From Tianweitania aestuarii (GTDB lineage: Bacteria; Pseudomonadota; Alphaproteobacteria; Rhizobiales; Rhizobiaceae), in contig NZ_JAFMNX010000001.1 of the NCBI RefSeq assembly GCF_018457165.1, positions 558,001 through 622,000 of the forward strand: a stretch of 64,000 nt of DNA, written 5' to 3'. Both the position numbers and the translations under genes were made by a program. The notes under the pieces are model-generated. The model saw only the letters and a list, made by a program, of their open reading frames with translations, had not been told where the DNA came from and searched no databases. Below are positions 17,927 through 26,196 of the stretch, in pieces (within the stretch, counting starts at the first letter, position 1; every line of letters starts with the position of its first letter).

Positions 17927-19285
17927 TCACGCCGCGGCGCCCACCTCATCCAGCACGTCCTTCAAGGCGGAAAGAAACAGGTCGGCGTGCTCGATTTTGA
18001 AGGAAAGCGGCGGGCGGATCTTGAGGACGTTGCCGGCCGGACCGGACGCGCTGATCAGAACGCGGCGGTCGCGCAATCCGTTGACCACCTTCAGCGCCAA
18101 AGCTCCATCCGGCTCACGCGTTTGGCGATCCGTCACGAAGTCGAGGCCGAGAAACAAGCCCGCACCGCGCACGTCGCCGATGGCCGGTATCGTTTCCTGC
18201 AAGGCGCGCATGCCGGCCAGCAGGTAATCGCCTGTTATCCGCGCATTTTCGATCAGGGCTTCCGTTTCGATCACGTCGAGCACGGCAGAAGCGGCGGCGA
18301 TCGACACGTGATTGGCGCCAAACGTGTTGAAGTAGCGGATATCGGCGCCGAATGTCTGCTCGATCTCATGCTTCATCACGGCCGCCGCAATCGGCATGCC
18401 GTTGCCCATCGGCTTGCCCATGACGACGATGTCCGGCGTGATGCCATGGCGCATGAAGCCCCACATCCCCGAGCCGAGGCGGCCGAAGCCCGGCTGCACC
18501 TCGTCGGCAATGTAAAGCGCGCCCGCCTTGTGCAGGATATCGACGGTTGTCTTCAGGAAGCCGGCGGGCTCGGCAACAACGCCGTCGGTGGAAAAGATGC
18601 CGTCGGCGATGAAGGCGGCCGGCTTGATGCCGTGGCGGCGCATGAAATGAAGAGCCTCAGCGACATGCTCGGCCAGCACATCACCGGGATTGCGGCCGTC
18701 GCTGCGGTAACTGTCCGGCGCCGGCACAGTGAGAACATGCTGGCCGAGCGGCATCTTGGGACCAAGCGCCGGCGAGATCTCGGCGGCTGAAGCGGTTACG
18801 CCGTGATAGGCGTTCTCGGTGATGATGATGCCGGTGCCGCCGGTGTAGTAACGCGCAAGGCGCAGCGCCAGATCAACCGCCTCCGAACCGGTGCAGGTAT
18901 ACATCACCCGGTTCAGCTCAGGGGGAAAGGTCGCGAGCAGCCGCTCGGAATAATCGAGGATCTGCTCGCCGAGATAGCGCGTATGCGTGTTCAGAACCGC
19001 GGCTTGGCTGGCAATCGCCTCCACCACATGCGGATGGCAATGGCCGACGGAGGGCACATTGTTGTAGGCGTCGAGATAGGCGTTGTCGTCGGCGTCATAA
19101 AGCCAGACACCCTCGCCACGCACCACATGCACCGGCGTTTCGTAGAACAGGCGATAGGACGAGCCGAGCAAAGCCTGCCGTCGCTCGATCAGCGTGCGCT
19201 CGCGTTCCGGCAGCTCCGCCAACCGGTTGGCATCGAAGCCGTTGATCATCGCCGGCGCTGTGCGATCGGAAACCAGGCGCGTCAT
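17927..19285 (-). CDS. Class III PLP enzyme, amino-alcohol-phosphate phospho-lyase-like
   Basis: 452-residue fold-type I PLP enzyme. It resembles the animal ethanolamine-phosphate and 5-phosphohydroxylysine phospho-lyases (AGXT2L1/2) more than ordinary transaminases: NNVPSVGHCHP, VLNTHTRYL, RLARYYTG, ADEVQPGFGRLG and YFNTFGANH. The PLP lysine is the Lys of MGKPMGNG. These enzymes release phosphate and ammonia to give an aldehyde. The start at 19285 is set by a four-base overlap (ATGA) with the upstream APH-type kinase, exactly the partner such a lyase needs. The frame stays open upstream but runs into the kinase gene. The substrate is inferred, not known. Confidence 0.85.
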   Translation of the reverse strand: MTRLVSDRTAPAMINGFDANRLAELPERERTLIERRQALLGSSYRLFYETPVHVVRGEGVWLYDADDNAYLDAYNNVPSVGHCHPHVVEAIASQAAVLNTHTRYLGEQILDYSERLLATFPPELNRVMYTCTGSEAVDLALRLARYYTGGTGIIITENAYHGVTASAAEISPALGPKMPLGQHVLTVPAPDSYRSDGRNPGDVLAEHVAEALHFMRRHGIKPAAFIADGIFSTDGVVAEPAGFLKTTVDILHKAGALYIADEVQPGFGRLGSGMWGFMRHGITPDIVVMGKPMGNGMPIAAAVMKHEIEQTFGADIRYFNTFGANHVSIAAASAVLDVIETEALIENARITGDYLLAGMRALQETIPAIGDVRGAGLFLGLDFVTDRQTREPDGALALKVVNGLRDRRVLISASGPAGNVLKIRPPLSFKIEHADLFLSALKDVLDEVGAAA

Positions 19286-20361
19286 TGCGGCATCCCTTCG
19301 GCATGGGCTTGGTGCAAACGGGCGATAGCCTCCGGGCGCGGAACGGCATCGAGGCGAGCAAGCTGCGCCCACACATCCCCGCTGCGGATCGTCAAGCGCT
19401 CGGCCTGATCGGGAAACAGCTGCGCGCGGCTTTGCGGGATCACGAGCCGCATGACGAGCCGCATCACCACGGCCGTATGCAGAAGCGCGAGTTCCTTCTC
19501 CGACAGACGGCTCACCGCCGAATAGCCCCGCAGGAAATCGCACATGGCTTCAACGGGATCTTCGGCCACGCCGATCTGGTAGGCGGCACCCACCGCCACG
19601 TCGAACAAAACCGGCGCATGCACCATGTCGCCGAAATCGATGATGCCCGCGATCTTGTCGGGAGCGGCGGCATCAACGAGGATGTTTTCCATGTTGAAGT
19701 CGTTGTGGATGCTTTGCGCCGGCAAGTCCGCCATCACCGGCACGATATCTGCATCGAAGCGGTCGAACGCCTGTTGAAGCCGCGCCCGCTGTTCGGCATC
19801 CGGAAAGGCCGAAAGAAGCGCGCGCAGATCGGCGGCATGCGTCATGTCCCAGGTGATACGGTGCGACGCCGCCGGGTGGTGGAAGCTTTTAAGCGCTTTC
19901 TGCATGCGGCCAAGCAAAGCGCCGATGCGGCGTCGCTGCAGGGGCGAATGCGGCGCGGTGCGCTGCGCTGTTCCCGGCACGAAGCTCACCATGCGTACGC
20001 CCCGCGTGCCCCCATCATCGGCGATGATGCGCGCATCGGGGCCGCCGTCCTTCGTGCGGATGATGCGCTGTAATGGAATGCCGGGATCTTGCGCTTCCAC
20101 ATGCAGCAGCGCCAGGCTGTGCATGTTGGTCACTTCAGGATCTTCCGCCGGGTTGAGGATCTTCAGAAGGGTGGCCGTACCGTCGGGAAAGGTCAGCCGA
20201 TAATTGCTGTCCTTTTCGCCCCACAGCCATTCGGCCGTGCCTTCCAGACCATAGATGTCGCGCGCGATCTGCTCGGCCTGATCCGCCGGCACGGCAGTGG
20301 CGCCGGTGTTCAACTCGGCGCCAAGCCCGCTCGCGCCCATTGTCATCTCTGAGCGCATCAC
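19282..20361 (-). CDS. APH-family aminoalcohol kinase (hydroxylysine-kinase-like)
   Basis: 359-residue phosphotransferase of the aminoglycoside/choline/homoserine kinase superfamily. The catalytic loop is SIHNDFNMENILVD, with Asp and Asn as base and metal ligand, and the DFG-equivalent metal site is IIDFGDMVH. N-lobe nucleotide-binding features are weaker. In animals an APH protein (AGPHD1/HYKK) phosphorylates 5-hydroxylysine for the class III phospho-lyase, and the coupled gene pair here mirrors that. A start at the second ATG (20346) is possible. It lies 12 bases after the upstream aminotransferase. Confidence 0.85.
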   Translation of the reverse strand: MMRSEMTMGASGLGAELNTGATAVPADQAEQIARDIYGLEGTAEWLWGEKDSNYRLTFPDGTATLLKILNPAEDPEVTNMHSLALLHVEAQDPGIPLQRIIRTKDGGPDARIIADDGGTRGVRMVSFVPGTAQRTAPHSPLQRRRIGALLGRMQKALKSFHHPAASHRITWDMTHAADLRALLSAFPDAEQRARLQQAFDRFDADIVPVMADLPAQSIHNDFNMENILVDAAAPDKIAGIIDFGDMVHAPVLFDVAVGAAYQIGVAEDPVEAMCDFLRGYSAVSRLSEKELALLHTAVVMRLVMRLVIPQSRAQLFPDQAERLTIRSGDVWAQLARLDAVPRPEAIARLHQAHAEGMPQ

Positions 20362-20373
20362 GACCGCATTCCG

Positions 20374-21726
20374 TCAGGCGCGCTTTGCAGCCACCGTGTC
20401 GAGCGCGCGGCCGAGCGCGTCGAACATGTCGTCGATCTGCTCGGCGGTGATGATCAGCGGCGGGCAGAAGCACACGGCTTCCATCACCGCACGGCAGATC
20501 ACGCCTTCTTCCTGCAAAGCCGCCGCCACGGCCAAAGCCGCGTCGCCCGGTTTGCCATCCGCGAAAGGCTTGATCTCGAGCGCCCCGAGCAGCCCGACGC
20601 CGCGCGAGGAATGGGCGACCGGATGCTCGGCAAGCGCCTTCAGCCGGGCGAGGAACTTTTCTTCCAGCTGCGCCGCGTTGCCGACGAGATCGCGCTCCTG
20701 GATGATCTTGAGGTTCTCCAGTCCGACTGCGGTCGCCACCGGATGACCCGAAGCGGTGTAGCCATGGCCGAACGAACCGATGCGGTCCGATTCATCGGCG
20801 ATCGGCTGATAGAAATTGTCGTTCATCAGGATCGCCGACAGCGGCAGATAGGATGACGAGATCTGCTTCGACAGAACGAGGACGTCCGGCTTGATGTTGT
20901 AGGTCTCGCAGGCAAACATCTTGCCCGTCCGGCCGAAGCCGCAGATCACTTCGTCGACGACCAGCAGGATGTCGTGCTTGCGCAGGATCTCCTGCACGCC
21001 TTCCCAGTAACCGGCCGGTGGCACGAGCACGCCGCCCGCACCCATCACCGGCTCGCCCCAGAAGGCCGCGATCGTTTCGGGCCCTTCGCGCTGGATCAGC
21101 TCTTCGAGATCGCCGAGCATCCGCTTGGTGAAGTCGGCTTCGCTTTCGCCATCCTTGCCGAAATGAACATAAGACGGGCAGGACGTATGCACCATCCGGT
21201 CGAGCGGCAAATCGAAGCTCTGGTGATTGCGCGGCAGGCCGGTGATCGAACCCGCTGCGATCGTCACCCCATGATAGCCGTAGATGCGGCCGATGATCTT
21301 CTTCTTGTCCGGCTTGCCGAGCGCGTTGGAGCGATACCACACCATCTTGGCGGCAAGATCGTTGGCCTCCGAGCCCGACGAGGTGAAATGCACCTTCGAC
21401 ATCGGCACGGGCGCCAGCTTGATCAGCATTTCGGCCAGTTCGATCGAAGGCCCATGCGTCTTGTAGGCAAAGGTGTGGTAGTAAGGCAGCTTCTCCATCT
21501 GCGCCTTGGCGACCTCCGCCAGCCGCTTTTCGCCAAAGCCGACAGCCACAGACCACAGGCCGGCAAGACCCTCGATATAGCGCTTGCCGTTGTTGTCGGT
21601 GACATAGATGCCGTCGCCGGATTCGATCACCAACCCGCCGCTCTTTTCGTAAGTGCGCAGGTTGACGTTGGGATGCATCTGATAGGCGATGTCGCGGGCT
21701 TCGATCGAGTTCGGCGCAATGGTCAT
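20374..21726 (-). CDS. Class III omega-aminotransferase
   Basis: 450-residue PLP-dependent aminotransferase of the omega-amine/putrescine-pyruvate or beta-alanine type. Motifs are TSSGSEANDLAAKMVWY, YGYHGVTIAAGS, VVDEVICGFGRTG and VLSKQISSSYLP, where Lys is the Schiff-base residue. GSFGHGYTASGHPVA is also typical. The ATG at 21726 is preferred over an upstream in-frame codon because GGAG lies nine bases before it. It probably moves an amino group from a di- or hydroxy-amine to pyruvate, next to the kinase/lyase pair. Confidence 0.9.
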   Translation of the reverse strand: MTIAPNSIEARDIAYQMHPNVNLRTYEKSGGLVIESGDGIYVTDNNGKRYIEGLAGLWSVAVGFGEKRLAEVAKAQMEKLPYYHTFAYKTHGPSIELAEMLIKLAPVPMSKVHFTSSGSEANDLAAKMVWYRSNALGKPDKKKIIGRIYGYHGVTIAAGSITGLPRNHQSFDLPLDRMVHTSCPSYVHFGKDGESEADFTKRMLGDLEELIQREGPETIAAFWGEPVMGAGGVLVPPAGYWEGVQEILRKHDILLVVDEVICGFGRTGKMFACETYNIKPDVLVLSKQISSSYLPLSAILMNDNFYQPIADESDRIGSFGHGYTASGHPVATAVGLENLKIIQERDLVGNAAQLEEKFLARLKALAEHPVAHSSRGVGLLGALEIKPFADGKPGDAALAVAAALQEEGVICRAVMEAVCFCPPLIITAEQIDDMFDALGRALDTVAAKRA

Positions 21727-21870
21727 GAAAGGTGCTCCAGTGGCTGGGACGGCTTGGGTCGAGCGCGAAAGTGAAATCCTACGAAACCGCGCCGGCTTAC
21801 GCAAAGGCTACGAAGGAGAAGCCGATGGTCCACGCGCTTGATCCTGAAAAGAAGAAGCGCGTGGTTGCGT

Positions 21871-23148
21871 TCAGCCGCCCCCGTTCAGGCGCAGGGCTGC
21901 CGCACGTCGATGGCCTTCCATGCCTTCCGTCGCACTCTGGCGAACGGCTGGGGGCGCCACAGCGGCAACGGCGCGTGCATCGAGCGTCTGATGCGTGCAG
22001 ATCTTCACGTAAGACCCCACCCACAACCCGCCGGTGTAGCGGCCGGCCGCCATTGTCGGCAGCGTATGATTGGTGCCGCAGCATTTGTCGGAATAAACCA
22101 CCGATGACAACGGGCCGATAAACAAGGAGCCGTAATTGCGCAGCTTCTTTGCTGTTGCCGCGGAATCTGCGGTGTGAACCTGCAGATGCTCGGCGGCGAT
22201 AAAGTCGGAATATGCGATCATGGATGCTTCATCGTCGCACACGACGACCTCGCCGTAATCGCGCCAGGCAACGCCCGCGACATCGGCCGTTGACAGCGTT
22301 TGAAGCTGGCGTTCGACTTCGCGCACCGTTTCCTGTGCCAGCTTGGCATCGGTGGTGATGAGGCCGACACGGGTGTGAACGTCGTGCTCGGCCTGGGCAA
22401 GCAGATCGGTGGCGATCATCGCCGGATCGCCGGTGGCGTCGGCTACCACGAAGATTTCCGACGGGCCCGCCAGCTGGTCGATACCGACGCGGCCGAACAC
22501 CTGGCGCTTGGCTTCGTTGACGAAGGCGTTGCCCGGTCCAACGATCTTGTCCACCGCCGGCACCGTTTCGGTTCCAAAGGCCAGCGCTGCAATAGCCTGC
22601 GCCCCGCCGATGCGGAAGATGCGGTCGGCGCCCGACAGATGACAGCCCGCGATCATCGCCGGATGCGCGGTCGGCGGCAAACAGGCGATCACTTCATCCA
22701 CGCCCGCCACCTTGGCCGGCACGATCGTCATTACCGGTGCCGACAGGATCGGATAACGTCCGCCCGGCACATAAGCGCCGACGCGTTCGATCGGGATCAC
22801 GCGATGGCCGAGATGCAGGCCGGGCAGCAGCTCGACTTCGAGCGGCAGGATCGTGGCAAGCTGCGCTTGCGCAAAGCGCCGGACATTGTCGATGGCGAAT
22901 TCCGTGTCGGCGCGCGTCTGCTTGTCCAGCCCGTCCAGCGCCTGCTGCCGATCTTCGGTCGTGACTTCGAACCGATCGAGCTCGGATTTGTCGAACCGCT
23001 GCGCAAAATCGCGAACGGCAGCATTACCGCGCGTTTGAACGGCCGACAGGATGTCCTTCACCACGGTTTCGATCGCTGCCGTGTCGGCTGCAGCGTTGCG
23101 CGTGGGTTCCTTGATGTGGTGGACCTTGCCGCCGAAATCCTGTGCCAT
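21871..23148 (-). CDS. Histidinol-dehydrogenase-family protein (HpsN-like)
   Basis: 425-residue NAD- and zinc-dependent dehydrogenase of the HisD family, in the group that includes sulfopropanediol 3-dehydrogenase (HpsN). HisD active-site residues are kept: Gln and His in [10 protein letters not shown], Glu-His in AAEHLQ, Asp in [10 protein letters not shown] and the C-terminal His of [15 protein letters not shown] with [10 protein letters not shown] is typical of the HpsN group rather than biosynthetic HisD. With no his genes nearby, it probably oxidises a primary alcohol to an acid in catabolism. The ATG at 23148 fits the family N-terminus, but its ribosome binding site is weak. Confidence 0.85.
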   Translation of the reverse strand: MAQDFGGKVHHIKEPTRNAAADTAAIETVVKDILSAVQTRGNAAVRDFAQRFDKSELDRFEVTTEDRQQALDGLDKQTRADTEFAIDNVRRFAQAQLATILPLEVELLPGLHLGHRVIPIERVGAYVPGGRYPILSAPVMTIVPAKVAGVDEVIACLPPTAHPAMIAGCHLSGADRIFRIGGAQAIAALAFGTETVPAVDKIVGPGNAFVNEAKRQVFGRVGIDQLAGPSEIFVVADATGDPAMIATDLLAQAEHDVHTRVGLITTDAKLAQETVREVERQLQTLSTADVAGVAWRDYGEVVVCDDEASMIAYSDFIAAEHLQVHTADSAATAKKLRNYGSLFIGPLSSVVYSDKCCGTNHTLPTMAAGRYTGGLWVGSYVKICTHQTLDARAVAAVAPPAVRQSATEGMEGHRRAAALRLNGGG

Positions 23149-23239
23149 GAAGACGGTAACCCTTTTTTGCGCGATGCTTTGCGCGAACCATTCCTCACCC
23201 TGATGCGGCAAACAACGCGGTGCAGTCTTGTTGTTCAGT

Positions 23240-23249
23240 ATTCTCACCG
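23240..23249. promoter_or_regulatory. Operator-like motif upstream of the XRE-cupin gene
   Basis: ATTCTCACCGGTG begins here, in the divergent region between the HisD-like gene and the regulator. The nine-base core ATTCTCACC recurs exactly at 23875-23883 upstream of the importer operon. One regulator probably binds both. Confidence 0.45.
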
Positions 23250-23312
23250 GTGCTAGGATCTTTAGGGTGCCGCAGTCTTCGTCTTCTGCGGCTGCAAAGG
23301 GGAGGGGCGTTC

Positions 23313-23861
23313 ATGGCGCAGGTTGGAGCCAAGCTTCGGGAACTGCGTCGGCGCCGCGATCTCGGCGTGCGCGAACTGGCGCTGCGCTCCGGCATCTCGC
23401 ATTCCGCCATTTCGCTGATCGAACGCGATCGCATGAGCCCATCCGTTGATACGCTGAGCGCGATCCTCGATGCGCTCGGCACCACGCTTCCCGGCTTCTT
23501 CTCCGATCTGCAGGCAAGTGCCCCTTACACACCGTTCTACCGCGCCGAAGAGCTGGTCGAGATCGGCAAGGCACATGCGATTTCCTATCGCATGATCGGT
23601 ATCAACCATCCCAATCGCCAGCTTCTGATGCTGCATGAAACCTATGCCGTCGGCGCCGATACCGGGCAGGCCTTTTCACATGCCGCGCAGGAGGCCGGCG
23701 TTGTCACCAAGGGCGCCGTGGAACTCACGGTCGGCGAACAACAGCGCGTTCTGAAGCCCGGTGACGCCTATTACTTCGACAGCCGTCTGCCCCATCGCTT
23801 CCGCAATGTCGCGGATGAGAAAAGCGAAATCCTGAGCGCCGTCACCCCGCCGACCTACTGA
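23313..23861 (+). CDS. XRE-cupin transcriptional regulator (PuuR-like)
   Basis: 182-residue two-domain repressor. The N-terminal helix-turn-helix is VRELALRSGISHSAISLIERD, near residues 19-39, and the C-terminal cupin barrel has VELTVGEQQRVLKPGDAYYFD and LPHRF. GGAGGGG precedes the ATG. PuuR relatives govern putrescine and other amine catabolism. It is divergent from the HisD-like/aminotransferase/kinase genes and upstream of a Pot-type importer, and it is flanked on both sides by copies of ATTCTCACC. Confidence 0.9.
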   Translation: MAQVGAKLRELRRRRDLGVRELALRSGISHSAISLIERDRMSPSVDTLSAILDALGTTLPGFFSDLQASAPYTPFYRAEELVEIGKAHAISYRMIGINHPNRQLLMLHETYAVGADTGQAFSHAAQEAGVVTKGAVELTVGEQQRVLKPGDAYYFDSRLPHRFRNVADEKSEILSAVTPPTY

Positions 23862-23874
23862 TCAAGCGGTCACT

Positions 23875-23896
23875 ATTCTCACCAGCCTGGTGAAAA
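23875..23896. promoter_or_regulatory. Inverted-repeat operator upstream of the Pot-type importer
   Basis: TTCTCACCA (23876-23884) and TGGTGAAAA (23888-23896) flank a GCC centre and form a 21-base inverted repeat with one mismatch. The left half equals the motif upstream of the XRE-cupin gene. Its place 70 bases before the binding-protein start suits repression of the importer operon. Confidence 0.55.
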
Positions 23897-23965
23897 CAGG
23901 GGTCACGTCATGCGGAAAGTGTGCTGGATTGCATGGGAGGCATCAATAAACAGGGGAACAAAACC

Positions 23966-25018
23966 ATGATGAAGCCGTCACGTTTCTTCAAAATGTCCGC
24001 CATGCTCGCTGGCGTTCTCGCCGTTGGCATGAACGCCGCTGCGGCGCGCGATCTCACCGTCGTGTCCTGGGGCGGTAATTTCCAGGATGCACAGCGCAAG
24101 ATCTTCTTCGAGCCCTTCTCCAAGATCCTGGGCAAGCCCGTTCTGGATGAAAGCTGGGATGGCGGCATCGGCGTCATCACCGCCAAGGTAAAAGCCGGCG
24201 CGCCGAACTGGGACGTCGTGCAGGTGGAATCCGAAGAGCTCGCACTGGGCTGCGCCGACGGTCTTTATGAGAAGATCGACTGGGACAAGATGGGCGGCGA
24301 AGACAAGTTCCTTCCCTCTGCCGTCAATGAATGCGGCGTCGGCCACATCGTCTGGACCACCGCCCTTTCCTATGATGCCGACAAGCTGAAGACCGCGCCG
24401 ACCTCCTGGGCCGATTTCTGGGATACCGAGAAGTTCCCCGGCAAGCGCGGCTTCCGTCGTGGCCCGAAATACGCGCTCGAATTCGCCCTCATGGCCGATG
24501 GCGTGAAGGCGGAAGAAGTTTATGACGTGCTCGGCACGCCGGAAGGCGTTGATCGCGCCTTCAAGAAGCTCGACGAACTGAAGCCCAACATCGTCTGGTG
24601 GGAATCCGGCGCGCAGCCGCTGCAGCTTCTGTCATCGGGCGAAGTGGTGATGACCACCGCCTACAACGGTCGCATCTCCGGCATCAACAAGACGGAAGGC
24701 AAGAACTTCCAGGTGGTCTGGCCGGGCAGCATCTATGCCGTGGATAGCTGGGTCGTGCTGAAGGATGCCGAAAACAAGGATGCGGCGATGGACTTCATCG
24801 CCTTCACCAGCCAGCCGGAAAACCAGGTCAAACTGCCAGAATACATCGCCTATGGCCTTCCCAACAAGGAAGCCGCCGCCTCTGTGCCGGCCGAGCTGAA
24901 GAAGGATCTGCCGACCTCGCCTGAAAACCTGGAAGGCGCGATCCCGCTCGATGTCGACTTCTGGGTCGACAATGCCGAAGCGCTGACCCAGCGTTTCAAC
25001 GCCTGGCTGGCTCAATAA
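23966..25018 (+). CDS. PotD/PotF-type ABC transporter substrate-binding protein
   Basis: 350-residue periplasmic receptor. A Sec signal peptide ends around AAAARD, followed by LTVVSWGGNFQDAQRK, the start typical of spermidine/putrescine/opine-type family 1 receptors. Two adjacent ATGs (23966, 23969) are possible starts, and I use the first. It is the first gene of a four-gene importer. The ligand is probably an amine or amino-acid derivative, from neighbouring catabolic genes. Confidence 0.92.
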   Translation: MMKPSRFFKMSAMLAGVLAVGMNAAAARDLTVVSWGGNFQDAQRKIFFEPFSKILGKPVLDESWDGGIGVITAKVKAGAPNWDVVQVESEELALGCADGLYEKIDWDKMGGEDKFLPSAVNECGVGHIVWTTALSYDADKLKTAPTSWADFWDTEKFPGKRGFRRGPKYALEFALMADGVKAEEVYDVLGTPEGVDRAFKKLDELKPNIVWWESGAQPLQLLSSGEVVMTTAYNGRISGINKTEGKNFQVVWPGSIYAVDSWVVLKDAENKDAAMDFIAFTSQPENQVKLPEYIAYGLPNKEAAASVPAELKKDLPTSPENLEGAIPLDVDFWVDNAEALTQRFNAWLAQ

Positions 25019-25042
25019 GCAGCAGCGATCACCCTCCCGTTT

Positions 25043-25071
25043 GCCTGGCGCGATCCAAAACCGCGCCAGGC
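25043..25071 (+). promoter_or_regulatory. Intercistronic hairpin after the Pot-type receptor gene
   Basis: A perfect ten-base stem, GCCTGGCGCG (25043-25052) with CGCGCCAGGC (25062-25071), lies between the receptor and ATPase genes. No clear U-tract follows, so partial attenuation or mRNA stabilisation is more likely than full termination. Confidence 0.6.
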
Positions 25072-25128
25072 TCCGTCCTCTGCCTGCGGTTGCGGGCAGC
25101 GGGAGCCATTGCAGCAACAGCAAGAGCC

Positions 25129-26196
25129 ATGACCCAGCCTTACATCCGCTTCGACAAGGTGACGAAGGCCTATGGCGACTTCATCGTTGTTGAAGACCTT
25201 TATCTCGACATCGCCAAGGGGGAGTTCGTCAGCCTTCTTGGACCGTCCGGCTCCGGCAAGACCACCATTCTGATGATGCTCGCCGGCTTCGAGCCGCCCA
25301 CCCGCGGCGCGGTGATCGTCGACGAAAAGCGCATCGACCAGCTGCCGCCGCATCGCCGCAACATGGGCGTGGTGTTTCAAAGCTACGCCCTGTTTCCTCA
25401 CATGACGGTCGCCGACAACGTCGCCTTCCCCTTGGAAATGCGTGGCGTGCCAAAGGCCAACCGCAAGCAGCTCGTTGATCGCGCGCTCGACATGGTTCAG
25501 CTCGGCACGATGGCGGATCGCAAGCCCTCGCAACTGTCCGGCGGTCAGCAGCAACGCGTGGCGCTCGCCCGCGCTCTGGTGTTCGAACCCGCCGTTGTGC
25601 TCATGGACGAACCGCTCGGTGCGCTCGACAAGCAGCTGCGCGAGCAGATGCAGCTCGACATCCGCGATCTCCACAAGCGGCTAGGCCTCACCATCATCTT
25701 CGTGACGCACGACCAGTCCGAAGCCCTCACGATGTCGGACCGCATTGCCGTGTTCAACAAGGGCCGCATCGAGCAGATCGGCACGCCAAACGAGATCTAC
25801 GATCATCCGACCACCCGCTTCGTGGCCGACTTCATCGGCGAAACCAATCTTCTCGATGGCGCGATCGAAACATCGGACGCCAACGGGCTGATTGTGGCTC
25901 TGCCCGGCAACAAGCGCATCCGCGTGGCGGCAGGCTCGGGCGAAGCCACGGGTGCCGCGGTCACCGTTTCGCTGCGGCCCGAAAAGATCCGCTTGAACAG
26001 CGATGCCGGGTCTGAAAACAGCCTTCCCGTCACCATCCTCGACAGCGTTTATCATGGCGATCACCTGCGCATGGTGCTCGACGCGCAAGGCACGCGGCTG
26101 ATCGCCAAGGCCGATCGCCGCTTCGGCGATCTTCAGCCCGGCAGCAAGGCGATCGCTTCCTTCGATGCGGCGGATTGCTGGCTGGTGCGCTCGTGA
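25129..26196 (+). CDS. PotA-type ABC transporter ATP-binding protein
   Basis: 355-residue ATPase of the polyamine importer type. Walker A GPSGSGKTT is near residue 38, the signature LSGGQQQR near 135, Walker B VVLMDEPLGALD near 155, and the switch His is in FVTHDQSEA. A C-terminal TOBE domain (VSLRPEKIRL and following) is present. The ATG at 25129 fits the family. The stop overlaps a GTG start of the next gene by four bases. Confidence 0.93.
   Translation: MTQPYIRFDKVTKAYGDFIVVEDLYLDIAKGEFVSLLGPSGSGKTTILMMLAGFEPPTRGAVIVDEKRIDQLPPHRRNMGVVFQSYALFPHMTVADNVAFPLEMRGVPKANRKQLVDRALDMVQLGTMADRKPSQLSGGQQQRVALARALVFEPAVVLMDEPLGALDKQLREQMQLDIRDLHKRLGLTIIFVTHDQSEALTMSDRIAVFNKGRIEQIGTPNEIYDHPTTRFVADFIGETNLLDGAIETSDANGLIVALPGNKRIRVAAGSGEATGAAVTVSLRPEKIRLNSDAGSENSLPVTILDSVYHGDHLRMVLDAQGTRLIAKADRRFGDLQPGSKAIASFDAADCWLVRS

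Noticed and set aside
21871-23148. Biosynthetic histidinol dehydrogenase hisD
   Set aside because: No other his genes nearby and the C-terminal region is of the HpsN type.
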